The notes under the pieces: model-generated
Told to the model about the DNA's origin: nothing
Database searches by the model: none
The model's input: only the letters and a program-made list of their open reading frames with translations
In this document: positions 6,480-14,929 of the stretch, in pieces
Position numbering within the stretch: position 1 is the stretch's first letter
Layout of the letters: every line of letters begins with the position of its first letter
Made by a program: the position numbers and the translations under genes
Assembly: GCA_021849435.1 (NCBI GenBank)
Contig: JAJZSX010000008.1
Span: 1-19,344 of the forward strand
From: Actinomycetes bacterium
Lineage (GTDB): Bacteria > Actinomycetota > Acidimicrobiia > Acidimicrobiales > RAAP-2
Reading direction: 5' to 3'
Length of the DNA stretch: 19,344 nt

Positions 6480-7847
6480 TTACCAACCGGCTGATCGCCC
6501 CGCTTCACCAGCACTTTCCCTGATGGCGCGGCCGACGCGGCCGAAGTCACCCCACGGGCGACGTCGCCGACCCGTACGCAGCGCGTCAGCCACCTCGTCC
6601 AGGGTGCGCACCATGACGATGCGATGCGACCGCACCAGTTGGGCGCACTCGCGCGCGAGCTCGACGTCGGGGTGATCGGCCGAGTCGGTGACCTGACCAT
6701 CGCTCACCCACACGATCGGCTCCCCGGTCCTGCGGTGGGCGATCGCCCAACGAAGGACCGGCCCGTCAACGCCATTGCCGACGTTGCCGCTCGGTACCTC
6801 GCACACGACGCCACCACGGTCGGCGAGCACCCACGCGTTCGGCGTCGTGCCGCGGTCGCCCGGCCGGTGGCTGTAGCCGACGACGAGTGAATCGGGGGCA
6901 CGTCGAGCGAGTGCAGCGAGCGTCTCGCGCTCGAGGTCCATCGAACCGGACTGGTCGATCACCACCACGCCACCGTGTCGACGCGACGACGCGGCAAAGG
7001 CCCGACGCTGCTCGTCAGTGAGCAAGCGGCCGGGATAGGCGAGGACGACGCCACTGACCGCCGCTCGGCGGTGGCGCACGCCGCTCGTTCGTGCCCGAAC
7101 CGCCAGGGACGACTCGGCGAAGTACAGGTCGGCGAAGTGCCCACTCGGTGGTCGCCGGGCGCCGGGCTGAAGGGAGCGCTTGAAACGGCGAAGCGACTCC
7201 GCGTCGCTAGGTAACCGGACGTCACTGACCGATGTCACCAGTCGAGCCAAGGGGATCGTGTACTCGCCGTAACCCAGCGGCACCCCGTCGACACGGGCCA
7301 CTGTCGCGCCCAACTCGTCGGCGCTGGCGTCGCGCACGAGCGACTTCGCGCGCGAGCCGACGGCCCGAAGCGGCGCCACCCACGTCGGATTACCCCGACG
7401 TATCCCGGCCACGAACTCGCGTTCGGCGCCCGTGCCGAGGACCGCCAGCAGGAAGCTCGCGGCCTCGGGCCAGTTGCCGCTACGCGCGAGGCGCTCACCC
7501 CCCAGGCGCTCACTCCCGTCGCGCAGCTGACCGGCGTCAAAGCCCAGTCGCAGGAGGATCGTGTTCACGCGCATCTCCTCCGCGCACTCCAGGGCGCGCG
7601 ACGGGAGATCCGCCACCTGGTCGAACCACTCGTGACGGTGCGGGCTCACGCGCACGTGAATCAGCTCATGAACCCGCACGACGCGCGCACGCTCGTCGCG
7701 CTCCCACGGTACGCGCAGCACGCGACGACCGAGGTCGCAACTCGCATCCCCGCGCCACGACGATCCTCGCTCGATGTGCCACGGCTCGCTCGGGAAACCG
7801 TCGGCACGACCGGTCACCAGTTCAGGGAAGACGTCGACGTCGCTCAC
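6480..7847 (-). CDS. HExxH metallopeptidase-like protein with C-terminal VWA domain
   Basis: The 455-aa product combines two parts. The N-terminal part carries VHELIHVRVSPHRH with HELIH at about 60-64, and an ALECAEEMRVN helix at about 86-95 that could give a third zinc ligand. The C-terminal part from about residue 290 is a von Willebrand A-like domain with VVVIDQSGSM (metal-site DxSxS at about 297-301) and WVSDG near 380. This arrangement resembles the COG3864 type (putative metallopeptidase plus DUF2201-like VWA), which usually pairs with a MoxR ATPase. Here the ATPase lies directly upstream and overlaps by 4 bp (GTGA), so the two are translationally coupled. No signal peptide or membrane helix is seen. 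Substrate and proteolytic activity are unknown. It ends 12 bases before the SOS operator but is read from its own upstream unit, so it is not obviously SOS controlled. Confidence 0.8.
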   Translation of the reverse strand: MSDVDVFPELVTGRADGFPSEPWHIERGSSWRGDASCDLGRRVLRVPWERDERARVVRVHELIHVRVSPHRHEWFDQVADLPSRALECAEEMRVNTILLRLGFDAGQLRDGSERLGGERLARSGNWPEAASFLLAVLGTGAEREFVAGIRRGNPTWVAPLRAVGSRAKSLVRDASADELGATVARVDGVPLGYGEYTIPLARLVTSVSDVRLPSDAESLRRFKRSLQPGARRPPSGHFADLYFAESSLAVRARTSGVRHRRAAVSGVVLAYPGRLLTDEQRRAFAASSRRHGGVVVIDQSGSMDLERETLAALARRAPDSLVVGYSHRPGDRGTTPNAWVLADRGGVVCEVPSGNVGNGVDGPVLRWAIAHRRTGEPIVWVSDGQVTDSADHPDVELARECAQLVRSHRIVMVRTLDEVADALRTGRRRRPWGDFGRVGRAIRESAGEAGRSAGW

Positions 7848-8572
7848 AGCGCCGCGACCCGCAGGGCGTCGAGCACACCGCCGGCCTTGGCGTCGCCGAA
7901 GACCAAGTCGGCGGCCCGAGATGCGCCGTAGTGGCGTCGTAGTTGGTCGAACGCGTAGAAGCTGCGCAGCGATATCCGACGTGACTCGTCGCCGAGCGAA
8001 CCCGCGAGTGCCGGTCCTCGAAGGTCCTCACTCAGGCTCTCGACGGCGTTGAGGTGCGGACGGTCGACACGTAGACGCACCGCGAATCGATCGCGCAAGG
8101 CGGCGGGCAGCTCTTCGAGGTCCTCGACGTTGGTCGTCATGACGACCGAGAACTCGGGACCCGGCGTCACCCACTCCCCCGTCTCGGGATTGCGCCACCG
8201 CGCGGAGTCCGCCGAGTCAGTGATCGCGAGCAACGTGCTCAAGGCGTCGCCCGAGGCTCGGTCGACCTCGTCGATCACCAGCCGGCCGCCACGGCCACCG
8301 TGGGCGCTCCAGGCGCGGATCGCCGGCCCCTCACGCCAGCGCCACCTCCCGTCGCCCGCCGGCATCCAGGTCCCGGTGATCTCACCGGTCGTCAGGTCCT
8401 CGGTGCACACCAACCGCTCGGCGGGTCCGTGCGCGACGCCGGCGTGCAACGCCGCGTAGGTCTTTCCCGTCCCCGGGGGACCGTACAACACCACCCGGTC
8501 GATCCCCGCCGCCAGCACGTCGGCTACGTCACGCCAGCATTGGCCCAACTCTCGCTGTTCTTCGATGATCAT
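7844..8572 (-). CDS. MoxR-type AAA+ ATPase
   Basis: MoxR ATPases act as chaperone-like remodelling machines, typically with a VWA partner protein. The 242-aa product has Walker A GPPGTGKT at 31-38, Walker B LVIDEVDRA at 98-106, sensor-1 Asn148 in TTNVED and an Arg-finger region ALRDRF at about 158-163. It is shorter than many MoxR proteins (about 300-330 aa), with a reduced C-terminal lid. The start is an ATG at 8572 with AAGG/GGAG just upstream; a TTG eight codons earlier is less likely. It overlaps the HExxH/VWA gene by 4 bp and follows the marR stop by 45 bases. The pair most likely forms one complex, in which the ATPase drives the VWA partner. Whether it shares a transcript with the exporter-marR pair is uncertain. 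Confidence 0.9.
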   Translation of the reverse strand: MIIEEQRELGQCWRDVADVLAAGIDRVVLYGPPGTGKTYAALHAGVAHGPAERLVCTEDLTTGEITGTWMPAGDGRWRWREGPAIRAWSAHGGRGGRLVIDEVDRASGDALSTLLAITDSADSARWRNPETGEWVTPGPEFSVVMTTNVEDLEELPAALRDRFAVRLRVDRPHLNAVESLSEDLRGPALAGSLGDESRRISLRSFYAFDQLRRHYGASRAADLVFGDAKAGGVLDALRVAAL

Positions 8573-8617
8573 TTCTCCACCTTTCCGACGACCCAACGGT
8601 CGGCGCAGGTGGCGCGA

Positions 8618-9064
8618 TCACTGTGAACAATCGTGCGAGATCTTCTCCAGGACCGGCAGCGCCCGTTCCAGGAGCCGGCGCTCCGACTCACTCAGGGCAT
8701 CGAGCTGGGCGCCAAGGCCCGTGGCACGCTCCTTGCGCAGCACTTTGAGCGTCTCGCCGCCCACCTCGGTCAGAGAGATCAGCGACGCTCGCTTGTCGTC
8801 GGGGTCCGACGAGCGCGTGACGAGACCCGCCTCCTCAAGTGAGGCCACGACCCTCGTCGCGGCGGGCGCCCCCAAGGACTCCTGGGACGCGAGCGCGCTG
8901 ATGCGCAACGGTCCGCGCTCGTCCACAGTGACTAGCGCCGAGAGCTGGGAGGGGGTCAGCCCGGCCGCAGCGTGCTGGCGAATCGTACGCATCAGTCGAC
9001 CGACGATCAGATTCAGCCTGGCCGCGACCGTGACGCCGTCTTCGTCGCCGGTGAGCGGTTTCAT
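8618..9064 (-). CDS. MarR-family transcriptional regulator
   Basis: The 148-aa product is a winged-helix MarR protein: recognition region [24 protein letters not shown]...[15 protein letters not shown] at about residues 36-83, wing [15 protein letters not shown] at about 84-98, and dimer helices at both ends. MarR proteins usually bind short palindromes as dimers and release them on binding phenolic or drug ligands. Its ATG overlaps the exporter stop by 4 bp (ATGA), so it is translated with the exporter and probably represses that operon through the palindrome at 10848-10865. The ligand is unknown. Confidence 0.93.
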   Translation of the reverse strand: MKPLTGDEDGVTVAARLNLIVGRLMRTIRQHAAAGLTPSQLSALVTVDERGPLRISALASQESLGAPAATRVVASLEEAGLVTRSSDPDDKRASLISLTEVGGETLKVLRKERATGLGAQLDALSESERRLLERALPVLEKISHDCSQ

Positions 9065-10821
9065 CGCACGACGTCACTCTCGAGGGCGACCTCACCGGGC
9101 ACAGCGCCGCCGGCGATCGTCAGGTCCTCCACGTGCTGCTGGATTGACAGTTCCGAGTGGACGTAGCGACGGCCGCGCAGCGCGGAGAAAATCGCACCGA
9201 TGATGGCCATCGCAAACGCCATGGTGAAGACGATGATCAGCCCGTGGTGGAATGGCGAGAGGATGAGGTTCGGGAAGAAGTGCTTGCCCGTCAGGGTCAC
9301 CCACTGGGCGCTCGACACGTGCGCGACCGACTGGCTACCCAGCAGACTCTTGAGCGGGTTGAAGCCGAGGAACGACGAGAAGAGGCTGCCGACCGCGGGC
9401 AGGTTCGCCACAGCGTGGGCCTGGGCTGCGGCGACGCCGTGCGCAGACAGACCCTTGTACATAGCTGACGGCAGCGTGTTGGTGAGCCCCACGATCATCA
9501 GCGAGAAGAACACCCCGATGGATAGCACCATGCCCGAGTTCATGAACGCTGCCTGGATGCCCGCCGCGCCACCACGTTCATTGGCCGCCACGCTGTTCAT
9601 GATCGCCGTCGAGTTAGGCGCCGAGAACATCCCGCCGCCTAAACCGTTCAGCGCCACGAGCAACGCGAAGTCCAGGTAGTGGAAGTTCGTGGGGAGCATC
9701 AGGAGCCCAATGAAGCTGAAGGCGAAGAGCAGCAGACCCGTCGTGGACAGGATCCGAGCCCCGTGACGGTCCGAGAGATAGCCCGAAACGGGTCCGGCGA
9801 CGAGGAAGCCGAGAGTCAGGGGCAGCAGGTAGATGCCCGCCCATAGCGGCGTCGAGGCGTAGCTGTAGCCGTGCAGCGGCAGCCAGATCCCCTGGAGCCA
9901 GATGATCAGCATGAACTGCAAACCCCCTCGGGCTATCGCCGAGAGCAGTCCGGCGACGCTCCCGGTGAAGAACGCCCGGATCTTGAACAGCCGGAGGTTG
10001 AACATCGGCGACTCGACACGCGTCTCGATGACGAGGAAGACGGCGAGGAAGAGCACGCCGACAATGAACGCGGCCAGCACCCGCGGCGAGGTCCACCCCA
10101 TGGAGCTCGTACCGTATGGCTGGATGCCGTAGACGATCGCCGCGAGCAGTGAGGTCAGACCAATGGCGAACGTGGCGTTACCCCACCAGTCGATCGTGGC
10201 GTTCGCCCGCTCACCGTTGTCGCGAAGACTCACGTAGCCCCAGATCGTGCCGAAGATGCCCACCGGTACCGAGACCCAGAAGACGAGTCGCCAGTCGCCA
10301 ATCGATAGCAGGCCACCGAGGATGAGGCCAACGAACGAGCCACCGATCGCCGCCACCTGGTTGATTCCCATCGCGAAACCCCGCTGGTCCGGCGGGAATG
10401 CGTCCACGATGATCGCACTCGAGTTGGCGAACAACATGGCGCCGCCGACCCCTTGCACGAGTCGCCACATCACGAGCCACATGGCGCCGGCACCGTGGCT
10501 GAACGGGTCCAGTGCGAGCAGGATTGAGGCGACCGAGAACACCGCGAAGCCCAGGTTGTAGATCCGTACTCGTCCCTTTATGTCGCCGAGTCGTCCGAGG
10601 CTGATCACCAGCACGGCCGTGACCAGGAGATAACCCTGAAGGAGCCACAAGAGGTAGCCGACGTTGCCCGGTGACAACGGGTTAATACCGACGCCGCGGA
10701 AGATCGCCGGTAGCGAGATCAAGATGATCGAACCGTTGATCGTGGCCATGAAGATCCCCAACGTGGTGTTGGTAAGCGCGATCCACTTGTAGCGTTCCGG
10801 GTGAGCGTGCTTGAGAGCCAT
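9061..10821 (-). CDS. MFS exporter, DHA2 (EmrB/QacA) 14-TM type
   Basis: Members of this family expel drugs and other hydrophobic compounds by proton antiport. The 586-aa product is strongly hydrophobic with about 14 membrane helices. Motif A reads [15 protein letters not shown] after the second helix, and an antiporter-type motif C ([29 protein letters not shown]) is present. A long extracytoplasmic loop occurs around residues 455-520, and the C-terminal tail is cytoplasmic. The ATG at 10821 is preferred; a TTG four codons upstream is possible and neither has a strong ribosome site. The coupled marR gene and the upstream palindrome indicate ligand-inducible expression. The substrate cannot be read from sequence. 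Confidence 0.92.
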   Translation of the reverse strand: MALKHAHPERYKWIALTNTTLGIFMATINGSIILISLPAIFRGVGINPLSPGNVGYLLWLLQGYLLVTAVLVISLGRLGDIKGRVRIYNLGFAVFSVASILLALDPFSHGAGAMWLVMWRLVQGVGGAMLFANSSAIIVDAFPPDQRGFAMGINQVAAIGGSFVGLILGGLLSIGDWRLVFWVSVPVGIFGTIWGYVSLRDNGERANATIDWWGNATFAIGLTSLLAAIVYGIQPYGTSSMGWTSPRVLAAFIVGVLFLAVFLVIETRVESPMFNLRLFKIRAFFTGSVAGLLSAIARGGLQFMLIIWLQGIWLPLHGYSYASTPLWAGIYLLPLTLGFLVAGPVSGYLSDRHGARILSTTGLLLFAFSFIGLLMLPTNFHYLDFALLVALNGLGGGMFSAPNSTAIMNSVAANERGGAAGIQAAFMNSGMVLSIGVFFSLMIVGLTNTLPSAMYKGLSAHGVAAAQAHAVANLPAVGSLFSSFLGFNPLKSLLGSQSVAHVSSAQWVTLTGKHFFPNLILSPFHHGLIIVFTMAFAMAIIGAIFSALRGRRYVHSELSIQQHVEDLTIAGGAVPGEVALESDVVR

Positions 10822-10843
10822 CAACGGGTCCAATCGCGATTAG

Positions 10844-10869
10844 ATAGTTACTTGTTGACAAGTAAGTAT
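10844..10869. promoter_or_regulatory. Palindromic MarR-type operator of the exporter-marR operon
   Basis: TTACTTGT-TG-ACAAGTAA (10848-10865) is a perfect 8+8 palindrome, and the symmetry continues as ATA/TAT after one mismatch on each side, covering 26 bp. It lies 23 bases before the exporter ATG. On the minus strand a TATACT (-10-like) lies at the outer edge, so the palindrome would cover the transcription start. Length, AT-rich centre and position suit a MarR dimer. Confidence 0.8.
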
Positions 10870-11021
10870 ATTCGCGGCCGGGCCCCTCGTGTCGGTTCTA
10901 CGCGTGTTCCATTCCCGAAGATGTCACGAGACGCGGCGAGACCGGTCGCGAGATACCGCGATGACCTTCGGGTCCTCGTCGCACGGGCCCACCATGCTCG
11001 CCAGGCCCGGCGGGCCGCGGC
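10870..11021. other. Intergenic gap with an extended imperfect hairpin
   Basis: The stretch lies between the exporter promoter and the end of livF. It holds an interrupted stem from 10914 to 10972: CCCGAAG pairs with CTTCGGG, GTCA with TGAC, and GCGG (10933-10936) with CCGC (10956-10959). There is no T-tract, so it is not a standard intrinsic terminator for livF. No coding frame with recognisable features is seen. Confidence 0.4.
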
Positions 11022-11735
11022 CTAGGACTCGACGTTCTCGCCGAGGTAGACCGCCCGGACCCGTGCGTCGGTCAGCAGGTTCGACGCGATGTCCCCGAAC
11101 ACAATCTTGCCGTTCTCCATCACGTAGCCGCGGTCGGCCAGTCGCAGCGCCTGGGAGGCGTTCTGCTCGACCACCAACACGGTCGTACCGCTGTCGCGGA
11201 TCTCACCGATGATTCGAAAGATCGTGTCGACGATCATCGGCGCGAGCCCCATCGACGGCTCGTCGAGCAGCAGCAATCGGGGCTGGCCCATCAGCGCCCG
11301 CCCGATGGCCAGCATCTGCTGCTCACCGCCCGACAAGTTGCCGCCTATCTGCTTGCGACGCTCTTTCAAGATGGGGAACGTCTCGTACATCCGTTCCATA
11401 TCGTCGGTGTAGGAACCACGCCGTCTGAAGGCGCCGATCTCCAGATTCTCCTCGACGGTCATCTGCGGAAAGATTCGCCGGCCCTCGGGGACGTGGCCGA
11501 TACCAAGGGTCGTGAACATGTGAGCCTTGGTGGTGGTGACGTCCTGCCCCTCGAACATGATCCGGCCGCTTTGGGGCGCGTGCAGACCAGACAGCATCCG
11601 GAGCGTCGTCGTCTTGCCCGCCCCGTTGGCGCCGAGCAACGTCACGATCTCGCCCTGGTTTACTTCGAAGGAAATACCGTGTAACGCAGTGATCGCGCCG
11701 TAGCGAACCACCGCATCGTGTACCTCGAGCATCAC
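11022..11735 (-). CDS. livF: Branched-chain amino acid ABC transporter ATPase LivF
   Basis: LivF is one of two cytoplasmic ATPases that drive the branched-chain amino acid-type importer. The 237-aa product has Walker A GANGAGKT near residue 35, signature LSGGEQQ, Walker B LLLLDEPSMGL and the LivF-typical switch region LVVEQNASQAL, where Gln replaces the usual His. The length is normal. The ATG overlaps the livG stop by 4 bp. It is the last gene of the operon. No convincing terminator follows, only weak GC-rich hairpins. Confidence 0.95.
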   Translation of the reverse strand: MMLEVHDAVVRYGAITALHGISFEVNQGEIVTLLGANGAGKTTTLRMLSGLHAPQSGRIMFEGQDVTTTKAHMFTTLGIGHVPEGRRIFPQMTVEENLEIGAFRRRGSYTDDMERMYETFPILKERRKQIGGNLSGGEQQMLAIGRALMGQPRLLLLDEPSMGLAPMIVDTIFRIIGEIRDSGTTVLVVEQNASQALRLADRGYVMENGKIVFGDIASNLLTDARVRAVYLGENVES

Positions 11736-12538
11736 GATCGGTCCCCCGTCTCAGTCGCGGTCGAACCGAGATAGGCCTCGATGACCTTGTCGTTCGCCCG
11801 GATCTCTTCCGGAGTGCCCTGGGCGATGACGCTACCGAAGTTGAGCACGTAGAGCCGCTCGGCGAGTGACATCACGAGCTTCATGTCGTGTTCGATCAAC
11901 AGGATCGAGACGCCCATCTCATCGCGAACCTTGCGAATCAGCTTCGTCAACTCGAGTTTCTCCGACGGATTGGTCCCGGCGGCGGGCTCATCGAGCAGGA
12001 GCACTTGCGGTCCCGTCGCCAGCCCGCGGGCGATCTCCAGGCGCCGACGATCCCCGTAGGACAGCGACGAGGAGATCACGTTCGCCTTGGCTCGCAGCCC
12101 CACGAAGTCCAGGAGCTCTACCGTGCGATCATCTGAGAGCTTCTCGTCACGCCGGGTGGCGGGTCCGCGCAACATCGCGCCTACCACGCCGATCCCGCGA
12201 TGTGACTCTGCGCCGATCTTGATGTTTTCAAAGGCCGTCAAGGCGCTGAACATCCGAGACGCCTGGAACGTCCGGGCAACACCAGCCGCGCTCACGCGGT
12301 GAGGCTTCTTGCCAATGACGTTCATGGGCTTGGCGTCTTTCCCCTGAAAGGTGATGGTCCCCTCCTGGGGCTGATAGACGCCCGTCAGGGAGTTGAACAG
12401 CGAGGTCTTGCCGGCACCGTTCGGGCCGATGACCGCCAGGATCTCACCACGCTCTTGGTGCAGTGTCACGTCGTTCAGGGAGACCACGCCACCAAAACGA
12501 AGTGTCACGTGGCCAACGTCGAAGATATTGTCGCTCAC
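11732..12538 (-). CDS. livG: Branched-chain amino acid ABC transporter ATPase LivG
   Basis: This is the second ATPase of the importer and pairs with LivF. The 268-aa product has Walker A GPNGAGKT, a variant signature LSYGDRR typical of LivG, Walker B LLLDEPAAG, and the H-loop LLIEHDM. The C-terminal segment FGSVIAQGTPEEIRANDKVIEAYLG is characteristic of LivG. The start is GTG at 12538, overlapping the livM stop by 4 bp (GTGA), so the proteins are translated together. Confidence 0.95.
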   Translation of the reverse strand: MSDNIFDVGHVTLRFGGVVSLNDVTLHQERGEILAVIGPNGAGKTSLFNSLTGVYQPQEGTITFQGKDAKPMNVIGKKPHRVSAAGVARTFQASRMFSALTAFENIKIGAESHRGIGVVGAMLRGPATRRDEKLSDDRTVELLDFVGLRAKANVISSSLSYGDRRRLEIARGLATGPQVLLLDEPAAGTNPSEKLELTKLIRKVRDEMGVSILLIEHDMKLVMSLAERLYVLNFGSVIAQGTPEEIRANDKVIEAYLGSTATETGDRS

Positions 12539-13878
12539 GGCGTGTCTCCCGTCAATACTTCGTTCATATGGCCCTCGCCCTGCTCGGCGAGCCCGATCTC
12601 GCGGTGACGTCGACGCGACGGAACGAGACCCGCCGGACGGAAGATCATCATCACGACAAGCAACGCGCCCAGGTAGATGTAGAGGTCCTGTGGCTGGTAC
12701 CCCGCAGGCGGCGAGTGCAGCAGGAACATCGAGCCGGTCTGGATGACGATCGCACCGAGCACCACGCCGGTGATCGAGCCCATGCCACCGAAAATCACCA
12801 GCACGAGGATGTTGATCGAGAACTGCAGCGTGAAGCTCGACGGGAAGATGGTGTTCGATTGGCTCGCGGTCACGACACCGGCGAAGCCCGCGGTGGATGC
12901 TCCGATTGCGAACGCCATGACCTTGTACTTGAGCGGGTTGATGCCCACCGATTCTGCGGCGACCTCGTCCTCGCGGATGGCGGTCCAGGCACGGCCGACC
13001 CGCGAATGCTCCAGCAGTTTGAACCCGATCAGGAACAGGATGACGAATACGATCGTCAAGTAGTAATAGGGCACCGGCGTGAGACCCCAGAGGTACTTGA
13101 TGGGGCCCACGTGCAGCGAGAAGTGCGGAATCGTATTGGTGCCCTGCGAGCCACCCGTGATGCCATACAGGTTGTTGGCAAAGATGGTGATGATCTCACC
13201 GAAGCCCAACGTCACGATGGCCAAGTAGTCACCGCGGAGCCGCAGGGTCGGCGCCCCAAGGATGATGCCGGCGCCCATCGCGAGCGCGATCGCGATGGGA
13301 ATCGCGTAAAAGTTGTTGAAGTGGATGCCGAACGGTGCCGCCGTCGGCAGCGCTCCGGTGACCCATGCCGTCGTATACGCACCAATCGCGTAGAACGCCA
13401 CGAACCCCAGGTCCAGCAGACCCGCGAAGCCGACCACCACATTGAGACCGAGTGCGAGCAACACGTAGACCGCGATCTGTTCGACCATGGCGGCCTGCCA
13501 GAACGGGTCAGTGATGAGCCGTGGCAGCAACAGTGCGACCACGAGGAGGACGAGAATCATCCCCCAGCGAACTGGGCGCGTGTGCGTGGCGGCCCGAGGA
13601 ACGCTCATGGCCTTCGACGCCGCGGTCCGAACCTGTTCGCCCCACGTGAGCCACGTCGTCCAAATCGCGAACATGACCAGCGCTATAAAGAGGAAAACCA
13701 CCCATCGCTGTGTCCGAAAGAGTCCAAAGAACGACGAGGCCTCGCCGAAGGAGCCGGTGAAACCCGCCGTCGGGGAAAGAGCGCTGCCCGGGGGCCCAGT
13801 CATCAACTCGAGCACCGCCATGGCTGCAATCGCAGAGAACAGCCGCTTCACGTGCGCATTGGCAAAGAAGCGCTTCAC
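12535..13878 (-). CDS. livM: Branched-chain amino acid ABC transporter permease LivM
   Basis: LivM forms the membrane channel with LivH. The 447-aa product has the LivM core from about residue 150 (QIAVYVLLALGLNVVVGFAGLLDLGFVAFYAIGAYTTAW). Further helices and the cytoplasmic EAA-like coupling segment (HSRVGRAWTAIREDEVAAESVGINPLKYK at about 290-320) follow. The first 140 residues are an N-terminal extension with extra membrane helices, making it similar in length to the longer LivM form. The ATG overlaps the livH stop by 4 bp. Confidence 0.95.
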   Translation of the reverse strand: MKRFFANAHVKRLFSAIAAMAVLELMTGPPGSALSPTAGFTGSFGEASSFFGLFRTQRWVVFLFIALVMFAIWTTWLTWGEQVRTAASKAMSVPRAATHTRPVRWGMILVLLVVALLLPRLITDPFWQAAMVEQIAVYVLLALGLNVVVGFAGLLDLGFVAFYAIGAYTTAWVTGALPTAAPFGIHFNNFYAIPIAIALAMGAGIILGAPTLRLRGDYLAIVTLGFGEIITIFANNLYGITGGSQGTNTIPHFSLHVGPIKYLWGLTPVPYYYLTIVFVILFLIGFKLLEHSRVGRAWTAIREDEVAAESVGINPLKYKVMAFAIGASTAGFAGVVTASQSNTIFPSSFTLQFSINILVLVIFGGMGSITGVVLGAIVIQTGSMFLLHSPPAGYQPQDLYIYLGALLVVMMIFRPAGLVPSRRRHREIGLAEQGEGHMNEVLTGDTP

Positions 13879-14837
13879 GCCGACCTCCCCAGCCGCTCAC
13901 CGAGGATGCCGGTCGGACGGAAGAGCAATACCGCCACCAAGATCCCGAAGGCCACCACGTCCATGTAGGCGGCCTGTACGAAGACAACCGAGAGACTCTC
14001 GACGACGCCGAGCAGAAATCCGCCGATCATCGCGCCGCGCAGGTTCCCGATACCACCCAGCACGGCGGCGGTGAATGCCTTCAGGGCTGGAACGAATCCC
14101 ATCGTGTTCGATACACCGGTGCCCATGCCGAAGAGGAATCCGGCCGCGCCGCCGAGTGCTCCGCCGACGATGAAGGTGAGCACGATCGTTCGGTCGATGT
14201 TGACACCCATCAGCGACGCGGTCTCGGCGTCCTGGGCGACCGCCCGGATGCTGCGACCGAGCTTGGTCTTAGCCACAATCCGGTCCAGCGTGAGGAACAT
14301 GACCGCACCAGCGAGGAGGATGATGACGTAGTACATCTGGACCGGGGCGCCGAAGATGTGGAAGATCGGGTGGTTGATGTAGGGCTGGGGCATCGAGATC
14401 GGCACCCGGCCGAACTCCTTGCCCGCCATGTTGTAGAGGAAGTAGGACGCACCGATTGCGCTAATCAGATACGCGAGGGCGGGCGCTCGTCGTCGCCGCA
14501 ACGGCCGGTACGCGACCCGTTCGACGAGCGTGGCCATTACTGCACCGACGATGCCTCCAACGACGATCCCGAGCACGATGAGTCCGACCGACGCGATGCC
14601 CGACGGGACCGCGGTGCCCACCAACGACTTCATCACGAAGTAGCCGGCGAACCCGCCCGACATGAAAATCTCCGAGTGGGCGAAGTTGATGAGGCGAAGA
14701 ACGCCGTAGACGAGCGTGTAGCCGACCGCCACCATGCCGTAGAGAACACCATTGGCGAGGCCGCCCACGAACAGCGCCCAGAACTCAAGACGAAGCGTGG
14801 CGAAGTGCCCCGTGAGATAGTGCCCGAATGCTCCCAA
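13875..14837 (-). CDS. livH: Branched-chain amino acid ABC transporter permease LivH
   Basis: LivH is the partner permease of LivM. The 320-aa product begins with a short hydrophilic part, then the family pattern GGLANGVLYGMVAVGYTLVYGVLRLINFAHSEIFMSGGFAGYF. The cytoplasmic coupling region is TKLGRSIRAVAQDAETASLMGVNIDRTI at about 193-220. About eight membrane helices are expected. It follows livK by 92 bases that contain a strong hairpin, so it probably receives only part of the livK transcription. The start is ATG at 14837. Confidence 0.95.
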   Translation of the reverse strand: MGAFGHYLTGHFATLRLEFWALFVGGLANGVLYGMVAVGYTLVYGVLRLINFAHSEIFMSGGFAGYFVMKSLVGTAVPSGIASVGLIVLGIVVGGIVGAVMATLVERVAYRPLRRRRAPALAYLISAIGASYFLYNMAGKEFGRVPISMPQPYINHPIFHIFGAPVQMYYVIILLAGAVMFLTLDRIVAKTKLGRSIRAVAQDAETASLMGVNIDRTIVLTFIVGGALGGAAGFLFGMGTGVSNTMGFVPALKAFTAAVLGGIGNLRGAMIGGFLLGVVESLSVVFVQAAYMDVVAFGILVAVLLFRPTGILGERLGRSA

Positions 14838-14877
14838 CAGTGCCCCCTAGAACGGTCCGACGAAAGTGTAATCAAAT

Positions 14878-14912
14878 ACGGAAGGGCCGGGGGAAACCCC
14901 CGGCCCTTCCGT
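14878..14912 (-). terminator. 16-bp perfect hairpin between livK and livH
   Basis: Bases 14878-14893 pair perfectly with 14897-14912 around a 3-nt loop, forming a GC-rich 16-bp stem starting ACGGAAGGGCC. It begins 17 bases after the livK stop. On the minus strand it is followed by TATTTGATTAC, a poor T-tract. It most likely ends part of the transcripts or protects the 3' end of livK mRNA, so binding protein would be made in excess over the permeases. Confidence 0.8.
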
Positions 14913-14929
14913 TCAAACAACTTCAGTGA

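Noticed and set aside
12463..13968. 501-codon open frame on the plus strand opposite livM
   Set aside because: Highly charged, His/Arg/Asp-rich product typical of the reverse strand of GC-rich membrane-protein genes. LivM on the other strand is unmistakable.
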